Positions 27,536 to 38,724 are shown, counted from the first letter of the stretch. The stretch is 64,000 nucleotides of DNA from Prochlorococcus marinus str. MIT 9313 (GCF_000011485.1 NC_005071.1:2346874-2410873), one strand, 5' to 3'. Numbers and translations are program-made. Notes: generated by a model not told the origin, from the sequence alone.

Positions 27536-28570
27536 ATGGGGATCCCTCTGGAATCTGCGAAGGGTGCTTCACTCACGCCTTCGTCAGAAGTTGTATTACC
27601 GTCTACATCTAAGCAACGTTCAGAAACAGCGAATCGAGCTGGCCGTAACGGGCAAGCATCCCGTAATCAAAATCGCCAAGGTGGACGTTTGGGTACTGAT
27701 GCGATCGGGTTCTACCTGAGCAGCATTGGACGCGTGCCTTTGCTGACCGCAGCTGAGGAAATTGAGCTTGCCCACCATGTGCAAGCGATGAAGGAATTGC
27801 TGGAGTTACCAGAGCAAGACCAAACGCCACGACAACGCCACAAAATTCGCATGGGCAAACGCGCCCGTGACCGCATGATGTCAGCCAACCTCCGGCTCGT
27901 GGTAAGCGTTGCCAAAAAATATCAAAATCAGGGCCTTGAACTCCTTGACCTAGTCCAAGAAGGAGCCATTGGTCTCGAACGTGCTGTCGACAAGTTCGAT
28001 CCAGCCATGGGTTATAAGTTCTCCACCTACGCCTATTGGTGGATTCGTCAAGGGATGACCAGGGCCATCGACAACAGTGCCCGCACCATCCGTCTACCCA
28101 TCCACATCAGCGAAAAACTCTCCAAGATGCGACGCATCTCAAGAGAGCTTTCCCATCGCTTCGGCCGTCAACCAAATCGATTGGAGTTAGCCCATGCCAT
28201 GGGTATTCAACCCCAAGACCTTGAGGATCTCATCGCTCAAAGCGCTCCTTGCGCATCCCTCGATGCCCATGCCCGCGGAGAAGAAGACCGCAGCACCCTA
28301 GGTGAACTGATCCCCGACCCCGATGGGGCCGAACCAATGGAAGGCCTAGATCGCAGCATCCAAAAGGAACACCTAGGAGGTTGGCTATCTCAGCTCAATG
28401 AACGTGAACAGAAAATCCTGCGCTTGCGCTTCGGTCTAGATGGTGAAGAACCACTGACCCTCGCTGAAATCGGGCGGCAAATCAGCGTCTCACGAGAACG
28501 CGTACGACAGTTGGAGGCCAAAGCCATTCTCAAGCTACGGATGATGACCAACCATCAACAAGCTGCATGA
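27536..28570 (+). CDS. Group 2 RNA polymerase sigma-70 factor
   Basis: Non-essential type sigma factor related to RpoD (cyanobacterial SigB/C/D/E-like). Region 1.2 is GTDAIGFYLSSIGRVPLLTA, region 2.4 lies in YAYWWIRQGMTRAI, and region 4.2 is the helix-turn-helix ISVSRERVRQLEAKA. It lacks the long region 1.1 of primary RpoD. ATG at 27536 is chosen over GTG 27533 because a full AGGAGG (27522-27527) is 8 bases upstream. Its 205-base upstream gap probably holds the promoter. Confidence 0.93.
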   Translation: MGIPLESAKGASLTPSSEVVLPSTSKQRSETANRAGRNGQASRNQNRQGGRLGTDAIGFYLSSIGRVPLLTAAEEIELAHHVQAMKELLELPEQDQTPRQRHKIRMGKRARDRMMSANLRLVVSVAKKYQNQGLELLDLVQEGAIGLERAVDKFDPAMGYKFSTYAYWWIRQGMTRAIDNSARTIRLPIHISEKLSKMRRISRELSHRFGRQPNRLELAHAMGIQPQDLEDLIAQSAPCASLDAHARGEEDRSTLGELIPDPDGAEPMEGLDRSIQKEHLGGWLSQLNEREQKILRLRFGLDGEEPLTLAEIGRQISVSRERVRQLEAKAILKLRMMTNHQQAA

Positions 28571-28578
28571 AATAAGTC

Positions 28579-29232
28579 TTGGGGTATATCAACTCTCTGG
28601 TTGCCATTGCATGCTGGATAGCTTTTGTGCTTTCAGCTGCTGTGGTTTGCAGGGTCCGCTGGCCTAACCAACGAGAACTAAGTCGCAAGATCGTTCACAT
28701 CGGTACTGGCCCAGTGATCCCTTTGGCCTGGTGGCTCGGGATCCCATCGGATTGGGCGATCCCAATGGCAATTCTCATTACCATTGGGATCCTCATCAAC
28801 CACCGCTGGCGCTTACTACCAGCTATTGAAGACGTCAATCGACATAGCTACGGCACAGTGGCATACGCTCTAACAATCACCCTGTTGCTAATTTTCTTCT
28901 GGCCAGAAAATGCTGCAGCGGTCTGCTCCGGAGTGCTTGTGATGGCTTTCGGCGATGGGTTAGCTGGCCTCATCGGTCGCAAAGTACGCTCACCCAATTG
29001 GTTGATATGGGGTCAACGCAAATCAATCGCAGGCACTCTTACCATGGCTGTGATAACCCTCATCATTCTGTTCACTCTAAGCCTGCTCATTGACGCTAGC
29101 TTCCATCCCCTACGCATCTTCGCCGTCACAGGCCTTGCCGTTGGACTAGAGCAACTAAGTCGCTGGGGTATCGACAACCTCACTGTGCCGATAGGAGTTG
29201 CAGTCGCCTGGTCATGGATGACAGCAATCTAA
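28579..29232 (+). CDS. Phytol/dolichol kinase-like membrane protein
   Basis: 217 aa with six or seven hydrophobic segments. ELSRKIVHIGTGPVIPLAWW and VLVMAFGDGLAGLIGRKV match the phytol kinase (VTE5/VTE6) and CDP-diacylglycerol-using polyprenol kinase family; the aspartate in GDGLAG is the likely nucleotide site. Probable role: recycling phytol from chlorophyll breakdown into tocopherol or chlorophyll. Starts with TTG, 8 bases after the sigma factor stop. Confidence 0.72.
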   Translation: MGYINSLVAIACWIAFVLSAAVVCRVRWPNQRELSRKIVHIGTGPVIPLAWWLGIPSDWAIPMAILITIGILINHRWRLLPAIEDVNRHSYGTVAYALTITLLLIFFWPENAAAVCSGVLVMAFGDGLAGLIGRKVRSPNWLIWGQRKSIAGTLTMAVITLIILFTLSLLIDASFHPLRIFAVTGLAVGLEQLSRWGIDNLTVPIGVAVAWSWMTAI

Positions 29233-29239
29233 AGGCTGA

Positions 29240-30322
29240 TCAAGTTATTGGTGACAACGTCACTGAAGCCACTGCAGCCGCCAAATCCTCAAGGAGAGTT
29301 GCCGTTGTCTCTATATCGATACAAGCATCCGTAATGCTTTGACCATAGACAAGAGTAGAGAGGTCTTCAGGCAACTTCTGATTGCCCTCGACAAGATGAC
29401 TTTCCAACATCACACCCATGAGATGGGTTGATCCTTGGCGTACCTGAGTAGCAACAGCCTGAAGCACCTCTGACTGTCGCCGAAAATCTTTCTTCGAATT
29501 GTCATGGCTGCAATCCACCATCAACCGATCAACCAAGCCAGCCTTCACTAATTCTTTTGCAACCTCTTCCACCGCTTCGGGATGGTAATTGGTACAGCCA
29601 TTACCTCCCCGCAACACGAGATGGCCATCAGGGTTTCCAGTGGTATGCACAATCGAAGCCTGACCCTGCCGATTGATCCCAAGAAAATGATGCGGTCTAG
29701 ATGCTGCCTGCATCGCATGGATCGCAATCTTGGCACTGCCATCGGTACCGTTTTTGTAACCGACGGGCATTGACAATCCAGAAGCCATCTCCCGATGGGT
29801 CTGACTCTCAGTGGTTCTGGCTCCAATCGCCGTCCAACTGATCAAATCAGCGATGTATTGAGGCACAACCGGATCCAGCAATTCAGTGGCCGTCGGCATA
29901 CCCTCGCGAGCAAGGTCGAGCAACAACGACCGCGCACGCCTCAAGCCAGTGTTGATGTCATAGGAACCATCGAGATGGGGATCATTGATGAGACCTTTCC
30001 AGCCAACTGTGGTGCGAGGTTTTTCGAAATAGACCCGCAAAACCACCTCCAACTGGGCGGCATATCGCTGTCGCAATGGCTCCAACTGACGGGCATAGTC
30101 CCTTGCAGAGGCAATGTCATGAACCGAGCAGGGACCAACAATCACCAGCAAGCGGGGATCCTCACCACGCAGAATTGCCTGGATGCGCTTACGAGTATCT
30201 GCAACGGTTTTGAGAGCCACTAGATCAAGGGGCAGCTCCTGATGAAGCAAGAGCGGCGACACCAAGGGCCGCGTATCCACCACATGCAAGTCGGAAGTGG
30301 TGGTCATTTCGCCAGAATTCAT
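29240..30322 (-). CDS. aroG: DAHP synthase, class I (AroF/G/H type)
   Basis: First step of the shikimate pathway, joining PEP and erythrose 4-phosphate. VIVGPCSVHD near residue 60, VYFEKPRTTVGWKGLINDP, and MVDCSHDNSKKD are characteristic of the E. coli-type enzyme. 360 aa from 30322; an ATG at 30307 is an alternative. Convergent with the phytol kinase-like gene and divergent from acnB across 131 bases. Confidence 0.95.
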   Translation of the reverse strand: MNSGEMTTTSDLHVVDTRPLVSPLLLHQELPLDLVALKTVADTRKRIQAILRGEDPRLLVIVGPCSVHDIASARDYARQLEPLRQRYAAQLEVVLRVYFEKPRTTVGWKGLINDPHLDGSYDINTGLRRARSLLLDLAREGMPTATELLDPVVPQYIADLISWTAIGARTTESQTHREMASGLSMPVGYKNGTDGSAKIAIHAMQAASRPHHFLGINRQGQASIVHTTGNPDGHLVLRGGNGCTNYHPEAVEEVAKELVKAGLVDRLMVDCSHDNSKKDFRRQSEVLQAVATQVRQGSTHLMGVMLESHLVEGNQKLPEDLSTLVYGQSITDACIDIETTATLLEDLAAAVASVTLSPIT

Positions 30323-30453
30323 GACAACCCAGGCTAGGAAACCAGCAAGGTGGCAGCATCCGGTAATTGCATTTCAATATCGATCTGCTTCCAGGATGGA
30401 TCGACGGCAAATAACAATAGAAGGGCCATAACCGCTGCCGAGGAATCACCCCA

Positions 30454-33078
30454 ATGCTGAGTGCTTATCGCCAGCTCGCCGCCGAACGTGACGCCCAGGG
30501 CATCCCCCCCCTGCCCCTCACTGCCGAGCAAACCCAAGCACTCACCTTACTTTTACAGAATCCACCAGCAGGAGACAGCTCTGAACTGCTTTACCTGCTG
30601 CGTGAGCGCATCCCCCCAGGAGTAGATGAAGCTGCCTACGTGAAAGCAACCTGGCTGAGTGCTATCGCCCAGGGAAACAGCAAGAGCCCACTCATTACTC
30701 CCTTAGAAGCCACAAAACTGCTAGGCACGATGATTGGGGGGTACAACGTTGCAGCTCTGATTGAGCTGCTTCAACACAATGACCACGAGCTAGCTGAATG
30801 CGCCGCTACAGGTCTGAGTCGCACCCTGCTCGTCTACGACGCTGTCCATGACGTTATCGAGCTAGCTGAAACCAATCGCTTCGCCAAAAAAGTTGTAGAC
30901 AGCTGGGCCGCCGCTGAATGGTTCACCTCAAAACCAATCTTAGCCAAAGAGATCACAGTCACAGTCTTCAAAGTTGATGGTGAAACCAATACCGACGATC
31001 TATCCCCCGCCACCCATGCCACCACCCGACCAGACATCCCCCTGCATGCTCTGGCCATGCTGGAAACACGGGATCCCAATGCCCTTGCCACGATCATCAG
31101 CCTGAAGGCAAAAGGCCATCCCATTGCCTACGTGGGCGATGTAGTGGGTACGGGCAGTTCTCGTAAATCAGCAATCAATTCGGTGCTTTGGCACATAGGA
31201 GCCGATATCCCTTACGTACCCAACAAGCGATCCGGCGGCGTCATCCTTGGCGGCAAAATCGCTCCCATTTTCTTCAACACAGCGGAAGACTCCGGTGCCC
31301 TACCAATCGAATGTGATGTCAGTCAGCTGCAAAGTGGCGATGTGATCACCATCCGTCCACATGCCGGCACCATCGAACGGGCTTTCGGAGAAGACAAGGC
31401 AGGCGAAATCGTGGCTCACTTCAAGCTCAAACCAATCACCATCAGCGACGAAGTGCGCGCGGGTGGGCGTATCTCCCTACTGATCGGCAGAGCACTAACC
31501 GACAAAGTGCGTTCTCAATTTGGACTGTCAACATCCGATCTATTCGTCCGCCCAGGAGACACTCCTGAAACGGGCAAGGGGTATACCCAGGCCCAAAAAA
31601 TCGTTGGTCTTGCTTGTGGTCTCGAAGGAATACGACCTGGGACCAGTTGCGAACCGCTGATGACAACTGTAGGCAGCCAAGACACAACTGGACCAATGAC
31701 TCGGGACGAAATGAAGGAGCTCGCCTGCCTGGGATTTGCAGCAGATCTGGTCATGCAAAGCTTCTGCCACACCGCTGCCTACCCGAAGCCTGTAGATCTA
31801 CAAACCCAGAAAGAACTTCCCGATTTCTTCGCCCAACGTGGTGGAGTAGCACTTCATCCAGGCGATGGGATCATCCACAGCTGGCTGAACCGCATGCTTC
31901 TGCCAGACACAGTGGGAACAGGCGGCGATAGCCACACTCGTTTCCCCTTAGGCATTTCTTTCCCCGGAGGTTCTGGCGTGGTGGCTTTTGCCGCAGCCAT
32001 CGGTGCCATGCCCCTAGACATGCCGGAATCTGTACTGGTTCGTTTCAGCGGCTCACTACAGAGCGGCATCACACTGCGTGACGTCGTCAATGCGATCCCC
32101 TTGATCGCGATTCAAGAAGGTCTACTCAGCGTGGAAAAAGCCAAAAAGCTCAATGTCTTTAGCGGCAAAATCATGGAAATCGAAGGATTACCTGATCTGA
32201 AGCTGGAGCAAGCCTTTGAACTAACCGATGCCACTGCTGAACGTTCCTGCGCTGGCTGCACGATCAAACTGTCTGAATCAACGGTTGCTGAATACCTTCG
32301 CAGCAATATCGCATTGCTAAAAAACATGATTGCCCGCGGTTATCAGGATGCTCGCACCCTGGCAAGACGCATCAAAGCCATGGAAGCTTGGCTGGCAAAG
32401 CCAGAATTGATTAGCGCTGATCAAAACGCAGAGTATGCCGAAATCATCAATATCAATCTCGACGAACTCAAAGAACCCGTACTGGCCTGTCCCAACGATC
32501 CCGACAATGTAAAACTACTCAGTGAGGTTGCAAACAATCCAGTGCAGGAAGTCTTTATCGGCTCCTGTATGACCAACATCGGCCACTACAGAGCTGCGGC
32601 AAAAATTCTTGAAGGGTCTGGAACCAGCAAAGCTCGCCTATGGGTTTGCCCACCAACAAGAATGGATGAAGCCATGCTTCAAGAAGAGGGTTACTACAAA
32701 ATCTTCGAAGCGGCAGGGAGCCGAATGGAAATGCCTGGTTGTTCATTATGTATGGGCAATCAAGCACGCGTGGAAGACAACACAACCGTTTTCTCCACAA
32801 GCACTCGAAACTTCAACAATCGACTAGGCCAAGGAGCCCAGGTCTATTTAGGCAGTGCTGAGTTGGCAGCAGTATGTGCATTATTAGGCAGAATCCCTAC
32901 ACCAAAAGAATATCTTTCGATCGCAACAGAAAAAATCGATCCCCTCTCATCTGAGCTTTATCGCTATCTAAATTTCAACCAGATTGATGGCTTTGCAGAT
33001 CAAGGGCGCGTGGTAAATAAAGACATACAAGCAGAAGTTCTTGCAGAGTTTTCACCCACCAATGGCCATGCCGAATGA
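30454..33078 (+). CDS. acnB: Aconitate hydratase B
   Basis: Citrate-isocitrate isomerase of the AcnB type (swivel domain at the N-terminal side, HEAT-like start [15 protein letters not shown]). The 4Fe-4S cysteines are in GSCMTNIGH and PGCSLCMGN, and SGCTIKLS-like [12 protein letters not shown] precedes them. 874 aa, full length. Its 3' end overlaps the ClC start by 17 bases. Confidence 0.97.
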   Translation: MLSAYRQLAAERDAQGIPPLPLTAEQTQALTLLLQNPPAGDSSELLYLLRERIPPGVDEAAYVKATWLSAIAQGNSKSPLITPLEATKLLGTMIGGYNVAALIELLQHNDHELAECAATGLSRTLLVYDAVHDVIELAETNRFAKKVVDSWAAAEWFTSKPILAKEITVTVFKVDGETNTDDLSPATHATTRPDIPLHALAMLETRDPNALATIISLKAKGHPIAYVGDVVGTGSSRKSAINSVLWHIGADIPYVPNKRSGGVILGGKIAPIFFNTAEDSGALPIECDVSQLQSGDVITIRPHAGTIERAFGEDKAGEIVAHFKLKPITISDEVRAGGRISLLIGRALTDKVRSQFGLSTSDLFVRPGDTPETGKGYTQAQKIVGLACGLEGIRPGTSCEPLMTTVGSQDTTGPMTRDEMKELACLGFAADLVMQSFCHTAAYPKPVDLQTQKELPDFFAQRGGVALHPGDGIIHSWLNRMLLPDTVGTGGDSHTRFPLGISFPGGSGVVAFAAAIGAMPLDMPESVLVRFSGSLQSGITLRDVVNAIPLIAIQEGLLSVEKAKKLNVFSGKIMEIEGLPDLKLEQAFELTDATAERSCAGCTIKLSESTVAEYLRSNIALLKNMIARGYQDARTLARRIKAMEAWLAKPELISADQNAEYAEIININLDELKEPVLACPNDPDNVKLLSEVANNPVQEVFIGSCMTNIGHYRAAAKILEGSGTSKARLWVCPPTRMDEAMLQEEGYYKIFEAAGSRMEMPGCSLCMGNQARVEDNTTVFSTSTRNFNNRLGQGAQVYLGSAELAAVCALLGRIPTPKEYLSIATEKIDPLSSELYRYLNFNQIDGFADQGRVVNKDIQAEVLAEFSPTNGHAE

Positions 33079-34420
33079 TCTAAACCGGCAACAAAATCTG
33101 ATCCAGTCCAGTCGCAGCATCCGCAAACTCTTAGAGCAGCGCTGGTTTGTGGTTGTGCTCGCTCTGATGCTTACGGGCCTTGGAGCTGCCCTCACAGGAG
33201 TGCTTTTCAAAGCTGGTATCTATAGCCTCGCCAAGTGGCGATTCCAGCTTCTTGAACTTCTTCCGCCATGGATCGTTCTACCAGCCCTTGGTGCCACAGG
33301 AGGCTTGGTTTCTGGGTTGCTTGTTTCCCGTCTAGCCCCCTCTGCGAGCGGTTCAGGGGTGAGCCACATCATGGCGTTTTTACGCCATCGATCCGTACCA
33401 ATGGGCTTGAGGGTTGGGATGGTCAAGCTAGTCGCAGGAGTTATCGCCATCGGCAGTGGTTTTCCACTTGGTCCAGAAGGACCAGCAGTGCAAATGGGAG
33501 GCTCTGTCGCTTGGAAATTTGCTCAGTGGTTAAAGGCACCAATCGCCTTTCGCCGAGTCATTGTCGCTGCTGGAGGTGGGGCAGGTCTAGCCGCTATTTT
33601 CAGTGCGCCAATTGGAGGCTTTGTTTATGTAATTGAAGAGCTACTTCATTCTGCAAAACCTGCAGTCTTGCTGCTGGTGGTTGTCACCACCTTCTGGGCT
33701 GATACTTGGGCAGATGTGTTCGGATTTCTAGGACTAAGTCCATCAGCTGGAAGTCTTAGCAAAGGCGTGGGCTTTCAACTGGAACGTGAATACACACCCC
33801 TAGTGCACTTTCTACCAATCGACCTGGGCTACCTAATCGCCCTTGGTTTGGTCACTGGAGTCTTGGCGGAGTTTTACTGCCGCTACGTCCTAGCGATGCA
33901 ACGCAAAGGTAAAACCTGGTTCGGCAATCGACTCGTTTTAAGGATGGTGCTCAGTGGTGGTGTACTCGGAGGGGTTTATGCAGCTCTTCCTGAGAGCTTT
34001 AGGAATTTGGACAACCTCCAAGATCTGGTCGGTGGAGGAGAAGCTGGTCCTCTGATGGCTCTCAGCACCTTCGTCGTGCTGTTTTTCACTACCGGGCTAG
34101 CAGCTGCCTCAGGAGCACCAGGAGGCTTATTTGTTCCGATGCTGACCCTAGGAGGAGCAATCGGCCTGGCCTGTGGAGACTGGGCACAAATGCTGACTGG
34201 CCATGCACCCAGTACCTTCATTTTTGCAGGGATGGGAGCGTTCGTAGCCAGCTGCTCACGCACACCGATCACGGCCATGTTTTTGGCCTTCGCACTAACA
34301 AAAGATTTGCTAATCCTCAAACCAATACTAGTGACATGCCTAGCGAGCTTTCTCGTCGCTCGCCTCTTTAATGAACACTCAATTTATGAAAGACAAATCA
34401 CAATGGAATGCAAAGAGTAA
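33062..34420 (+). CDS. ClC-family chloride channel/antiporter
   Basis: About 452 aa with ClC selectivity motifs in order: [16 protein letters not shown] (carrying the gating glutamate equivalent to E. coli Glu148) and [16 protein letters not shown] has a glutamate at the position of E. coli Glu203, the proton glutamate, so a Cl-/H+ antiporter is more likely than a channel. ATG at 33062 or 33068 is chosen; the open frame to 33041 is inside acnB. Confidence 0.9.
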   Translation: MAMPNDLNRQQNLIQSSRSIRKLLEQRWFVVVLALMLTGLGAALTGVLFKAGIYSLAKWRFQLLELLPPWIVLPALGATGGLVSGLLVSRLAPSASGSGVSHIMAFLRHRSVPMGLRVGMVKLVAGVIAIGSGFPLGPEGPAVQMGGSVAWKFAQWLKAPIAFRRVIVAAGGGAGLAAIFSAPIGGFVYVIEELLHSAKPAVLLLVVVTTFWADTWADVFGFLGLSPSAGSLSKGVGFQLEREYTPLVHFLPIDLGYLIALGLVTGVLAEFYCRYVLAMQRKGKTWFGNRLVLRMVLSGGVLGGVYAALPESFRNLDNLQDLVGGGEAGPLMALSTFVVLFFTTGLAAASGAPGGLFVPMLTLGGAIGLACGDWAQMLTGHAPSTFIFAGMGAFVASCSRTPITAMFLAFALTKDLLILKPILVTCLASFLVARLFNEHSIYERQITMECKE

Positions 34421-34454
34421 CCAATCGAAAAAAGTAATCTACTACTTATAATAT

Positions 34455-34568
34455 CTAAATAAACTGGACAATTTGCAGACAGCCCATATTATTTGAATTC
34501 TCATAATCTCCATCATAAGACCCGCAAATATCCGCTCCTGAACTTAGGAGGTCAGTCAATATTGTCAT
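34455..34568 (-). CDS. Possible 37-aa small protein
   Basis: ATG at 34568 starts MTILTDLLSSGADICG, then an acidic Tyr/Asn-rich stretch (SYDGDYENSNN) and a hydrophobic end; TAG at 34455-34457. It is the only plausible coding sequence in the 458-base gap 34421-34878. No clear ribosome site. Composition is protein-like but the ORF is short enough to be chance. Confidence 0.3.
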   Translation of the reverse strand: MTILTDLLSSGADICGSYDGDYENSNNMGCLQIVQFI

Positions 34569-34878
34569 CAAATATCACAATAACCTAGATCCCTAAGAGG
34601 CAGGTAGTCATCGAAATTATTATTCCATCAATATAAAGTGAAGCAAGAAATTTGCCAAAGACAGCTGACAGATCAAAACATATAATCAAGCAAGATCAAT
34701 CAACTCAATGATGAGGCGCTGATTCCTTAACCATTGATTTATTGACGTACATCAAATCATTTCGCACCCGATGCCAATAGGCTCTTCAGGATGAACTGAT
34801 GTTGCCAAGGTTGACCTCCTGAACAAGGAAACGCTCCTATTCACCCCCGCCGTTCCCGAACCTGGAGCGCTCCGAACC

Positions 34879-36477
34879 GTGCTGGCGTTCCCAAGCACAT
34901 ACAGCATTGGGATTACCAGCCTGGGATATCAAGTCATCTGGGCCACCCTCGCTAAACGTGAAGACATCGATGTAAGGCGGTTATTTACCGATCAAGGGGA
35001 CATCCCCCATCGCACATGCGACCTGTTCGGACTCTCCCTGAGCTGGGAACTGGATGGTCCGGTATTACTGGATCTACTTGAGCAACAACGCATCCCGCTA
35101 TGGAGTCATCAACGCGGAGAAAACAACCCGATTGTTTTTGGTGGTGGTCCTGTACTCACAGCTAACCCCGAACCCCTAGCTCCATTTTTCGATGTGGTTT
35201 TGTTGGGAGACGGGGAAGAACTTTTACCAGCCTTCATCGATAGGCTCCAACAAGTGAAACAGTTGCCGCGAACTGATCGCCTGCGAGCTCTGGCAAAGAT
35301 TCCAGGTGTCTATGTACCAAGGTTCTATGAACCCATCTACGACGCTGACGACAGCCTGCTGACAGTAAAGCCCGTCGAATCCGACTTACCCCACTCAATC
35401 GCGAAGCAAACCTGGCGCGGCAACACCCTCACTCATTCCACAGTGATCACGCCAGATGCTGCCTGGCCAAACATCCATATGGTTGAGGTGGTCCGCAGCT
35501 GCCCAGAACTTTGCCGATTCTGTCTTGCCAGCTATCTCACACTGCCCTTCCGCAGTCCATCCTTAGACGATGGACTCATCCCTGCCATTGAGAAAGGACT
35601 CACCGCCACCAAGAGACTTGGACTACTAGGCGCTTCTGTTACCCAACACCCTCAATTTGGTGAGCTACTGCAATGGTTAGACAAAGATCGCTTCAACGAC
35701 ATCCACCTCAGCGTTAGCTCTGTACGGGCAGCCACAGTAAACTCAGAATTGACCAGGATCCTGAACCGCCGCGGCAGTAAATCACTCACAATTGCCATCG
35801 AAAGCGGCAGCGAGCGCATTCGCGCAATGATCAATAAAAAGCTTGCTAAAGAAGAAATTTTTGCGGCTGCCAAATATGCGTTTGAAGGCGGCCTCCGTGG
35901 CCTGAAGCTCTACGGCATGGTTGGACTGCCTACCGAAGAAGACTCCGATATAGACGACACGAGCAATCTGTTACTGAACCTCAAAAAAACAACCCCAGGC
36001 TTACGCCTCACTCTGGGAGTCAGCACCTTTGTCCCTAAGGCTCATACTCCCTTTCAATGGCACGGGATCAACCGTAAAGCGGAAAAACGACTCAAACAAC
36101 TAGCAAAACAACTGAAACCAAAAGGCATTGAGGTGCGACCAGAAAGCTTCGGATGGAGCACGATCCAGGCTCTGCTGTCACGCAGTGACCGACGCCTCGC
36201 CCCTGTGATTGCATCTGTCCGGGGCTCACACAACAAACTAGGCAGCTGGAAAAAGGCTTACAAAGCAGCACGCGAAGGGGATCTCAGTACAACGACTGAA
36301 CAAGCCATACCACTGCCCCGCCCACCCGCCTGGGAAGAAGTGGTGCATGAATCATGGGAGCCATCACGAACACTGCCCTGGACCCATCTAGAAGGGCCCC
36401 TCAACCAAAAGCAACTCATCCAACATCATTATCAAGCCCTAAACGAGCATGCTGGAGTGCCTGCTGGGGAAGAATGA
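34879..36477 (+). CDS. B12-binding-domain radical SAM protein
   Basis: 532 aa from a GTG at 34879. The N-terminal half has a cobalamin-binding-like fold (FGLSLSWELDGP, FGGGPVLTANPEP), and the radical SAM cluster motif is C-x3-C-x2-C in SCPELCRFCLASY. YGMVGLPTEEDSDI is a typical SAM-barrel end. Substrate unknown; related proteins are annotated as Fe-S oxidoreductases. The same frame stays open back to 34795 and encodes family-like LFTPAVPEPGALRT, but has no ATG, GTG or TTG there. Only a CTG at 34819 preceded by AAGG could serve. Confidence 0.8.
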   Translation: MLAFPSTYSIGITSLGYQVIWATLAKREDIDVRRLFTDQGDIPHRTCDLFGLSLSWELDGPVLLDLLEQQRIPLWSHQRGENNPIVFGGGPVLTANPEPLAPFFDVVLLGDGEELLPAFIDRLQQVKQLPRTDRLRALAKIPGVYVPRFYEPIYDADDSLLTVKPVESDLPHSIAKQTWRGNTLTHSTVITPDAAWPNIHMVEVVRSCPELCRFCLASYLTLPFRSPSLDDGLIPAIEKGLTATKRLGLLGASVTQHPQFGELLQWLDKDRFNDIHLSVSSVRAATVNSELTRILNRRGSKSLTIAIESGSERIRAMINKKLAKEEIFAAAKYAFEGGLRGLKLYGMVGLPTEEDSDIDDTSNLLLNLKKTTPGLRLTLGVSTFVPKAHTPFQWHGINRKAEKRLKQLAKQLKPKGIEVRPESFGWSTIQALLSRSDRRLAPVIASVRGSHNKLGSWKKAYKAAREGDLSTTTEQAIPLPRPPAWEEVVHESWEPSRTLPWTHLEGPLNQKQLIQHHYQALNEHAGVPAGEE

Positions 36478-37747
36478 TGCAACGCAATCCAGCCAAAAGA
36501 ATCCAGCCGGCAATGTTGAGCCGACTGTCAAAGAAAGGCATATCAGTAGCGTGCATCACCACCAGGATCAAACTTGCCGTCCACCAAGCACGGTCAAAGA
36601 CCGTGCTACTCAAACCTCGGCTTATCAAGACTCCACCAGTCAACACACCACGTCGCAAGACTGTGATCAAGAGAGCCAACACAGTCCCCACCACTAGCAG
36701 AGCCACGGGTATCCCATGGCTAACAGCAAGTTCAAGAGGAAGGTTATGGGCATGGCCATGCCACTGACCAGTCCGCAGCGGATAAAGCACTGAAAAAGCA
36801 GCAGCCCCCCAACCCAGCCAAGGACGAGAATCAATGAACTGCAGAGCCACCCCCCACTGGCTCATGCGAGTTGACATCAACTCACGATCCTGGAAATAGC
36901 GCATGTCATTAAGACGCGCCCAAATACCCTCAGGCACAAACGTGCGTGCCCACTGCTGCAAACCTGAAGGACTGCCTGGTAATGCTGCAAGGGTCACTGG
37001 CAACAGCGCTAACACCATCAACGGCAACAACCAGGGCCACCTGGCAGGCCCAAAAACAAAGGGAATCGCCAACATCAACCCTCCCCAAGCATTTCTTGAG
37101 TCAGTGAGAACCAATGCAGCCACAACAGCAATAGCGACCCCCAAAGCCACACTGCGTTGAAAACGACTGAGGGCAGGCTGAAGCAGAGCTGCCAAACAGA
37201 ATGGCCAAACCATGGCCAACCAGGCTCCAGCAATATTTGCGTAATCAAATAGACCAGATAAACGGCCAGTAGGCTCCCCCCCTGAAGCCATGAACCAGAC
37301 GATTAAGCCACCGAACAATTGCCATGGCCCCTGCCATCCCCACCAGAGCTGCCCGAGACCGGTAATCACCACAGGCAAAGTGCCAGCGACAAGCCAAAGA
37401 GCACAACGTCGTCGGGCTTCATCACTAACTAAATAAGGCTGAAAACCCCAAAAAGCCCAAAAGAAAGGCAACCAATTCCCCAGACCAACCCAAGCATGTC
37501 CACCCGAATAGGCCGGAAAGCAACCAAACAGCATCAATAGGGCAGCAATCAGCAAAGGCCAATTCCAAGGATCGCGCCAAAACGGTTGCTGTCGCTGACA
37601 ACTACCAAGCACCAGAGCCGTAAGCAGCAACAAACCTGCCAACAATGCACTGGAAGGCAACAAAAAAAGCCCCAACTGGAAAACCAACCAACCCATGGAG
37701 GTCGCAGCAGCAGGGCGACATCGAGCCATCCAAGCCAACACCGTCAT
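36416..37747 (-). CDS. O-antigen ligase/polymerase-like membrane protein
   Basis: 443 aa with ten or more hydrophobic segments and the Wzy/WaaL-type core: GRLSGLFDYANIAGAWLAMVW followed by LTDSRNAWGG, and WLGWGAAAFSVLYPLRTGQWHGHAHNL downstream, whose HAHN is typical of the family. Cyanobacterial members have been named after IctB. Likely role: surface polysaccharide polymerisation or ligation. Overlaps the radical SAM gene at its 3' end by 62 bases and purU upstream by 4. Confidence 0.78.
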   Translation of the reverse strand: MTVLAWMARCRPAAATSMGWLVFQLGLFLLPSSALLAGLLLLTALVLGSCQRQQPFWRDPWNWPLLIAALLMLFGCFPAYSGGHAWVGLGNWLPFFWAFWGFQPYLVSDEARRRCALWLVAGTLPVVITGLGQLWWGWQGPWQLFGGLIVWFMASGGEPTGRLSGLFDYANIAGAWLAMVWPFCLAALLQPALSRFQRSVALGVAIAVVAALVLTDSRNAWGGLMLAIPFVFGPARWPWLLPLMVLALLPVTLAALPGSPSGLQQWARTFVPEGIWARLNDMRYFQDRELMSTRMSQWGVALQFIDSRPWLGWGAAAFSVLYPLRTGQWHGHAHNLPLELAVSHGIPVALLVVGTVLALLITVLRRGVLTGGVLISRGLSSTVFDRAWWTASLILVVMHATDMPFFDSRLNIAGWILLAGLRCIILPQQALQHARLGLDNDVG

Positions 37748-38634
37748 GCAAAAACAGCGGTTCTACCGCGATAGACCATCACCTGGCGACAAAGATGCAA
37801 TCTCAAGGCCCTTGCCAAAGCGAGACGTTCCGTATCACGTCCTTTACGAATCAAATCTTCCACCTCATCACGATGGTTTACATGCTCGATGGTCTGCTCA
37901 ATAATCGGCCCGTCATCCAGATCTTCAGTGACGTAATGGGCGGTAGCACCAATAACTTTCACCCCTCGATCCCAGGCTCTGTGATAGGGCTGTGCCCCCT
38001 TAAAAGCAGGTAGGAACGAATGGTGAATATTAATCACGGTGGAGAAACGCTCTAGAAAAGCACCACTAAGGACCTGCATGTACTTGGCCAACACAACCAG
38101 CTCAATCCGATGCTCAGCCAACAAATCCAGCATGGTTTGTTCCGCCTCAGGCTTGCTGGCAGGCGTCATAGGAACACACTCAAAACAAACACCAAACTCC
38201 CTGCATAAAGGCTCCAATTGAGAGTGGTTGGCAATCACAAGCGGCACCTGCATCGGCAACTCCCCACTGCGAGTGCGCCAAAGCAGATCCAACAGACAGT
38301 GACTCTGCTTGCTGGCGAAGATCGCCACCCGAGGGATCTCATCCGAAAAATGCAATTGCGCCTGACCCCCGAGGCGATCTGCCAGAGCATTCACAGCCGG
38401 TGCTATCGCCTCTCGAGGCAATCCGAAGCCCTCAATTCCAAATTCGATCCTGCTCAGAAACAGTCCAGCCCCAACATCCGTATGGTGATCAGCATGAAGA
38501 ATATTGCCTCCATTAACAGCCACCCATCCCGACAACTCACTCACCAAAGCAGGCCGATCTGGACAGATGAGCTGCAGAATCACACGAAGCTTGTAACCGT
38601 AAGGATTCCATACAGCACCAAGAGGGGAGCTCAC
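37744..38634 (-). CDS. purU: Formyltetrahydrofolate deformylase
   Basis: Hydrolyses 10-formyl-THF to formate and THF. An N-terminal ACT domain (LICPDRPALVSELSGWVAVNGG) precedes a formyltransferase-fold catalytic domain with INIHHSFLPAF and IGATAHYVTEDLDDGPII. 296 aa. The formate can feed PurT, encoded at 50280. Stop overlaps the next gene's start (ATGA). Confidence 0.94.
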   Translation of the reverse strand: MSSPLGAVWNPYGYKLRVILQLICPDRPALVSELSGWVAVNGGNILHADHHTDVGAGLFLSRIEFGIEGFGLPREAIAPAVNALADRLGGQAQLHFSDEIPRVAIFASKQSHCLLDLLWRTRSGELPMQVPLVIANHSQLEPLCREFGVCFECVPMTPASKPEAEQTMLDLLAEHRIELVVLAKYMQVLSGAFLERFSTVINIHHSFLPAFKGAQPYHRAWDRGVKVIGATAHYVTEDLDDGPIIEQTIEHVNHRDEVEDLIRKGRDTERLALARALRLHLCRQVMVYRGRTAVFA

Positions 38635-38724
38635 TCAACCTGATTGCAAAAACTCATTCTGTCTTGACGAACATCAGCACCAAGAAAACCTCAAAGTGAG
38701 ATGCATTGCTCGTCAATATCAAGA

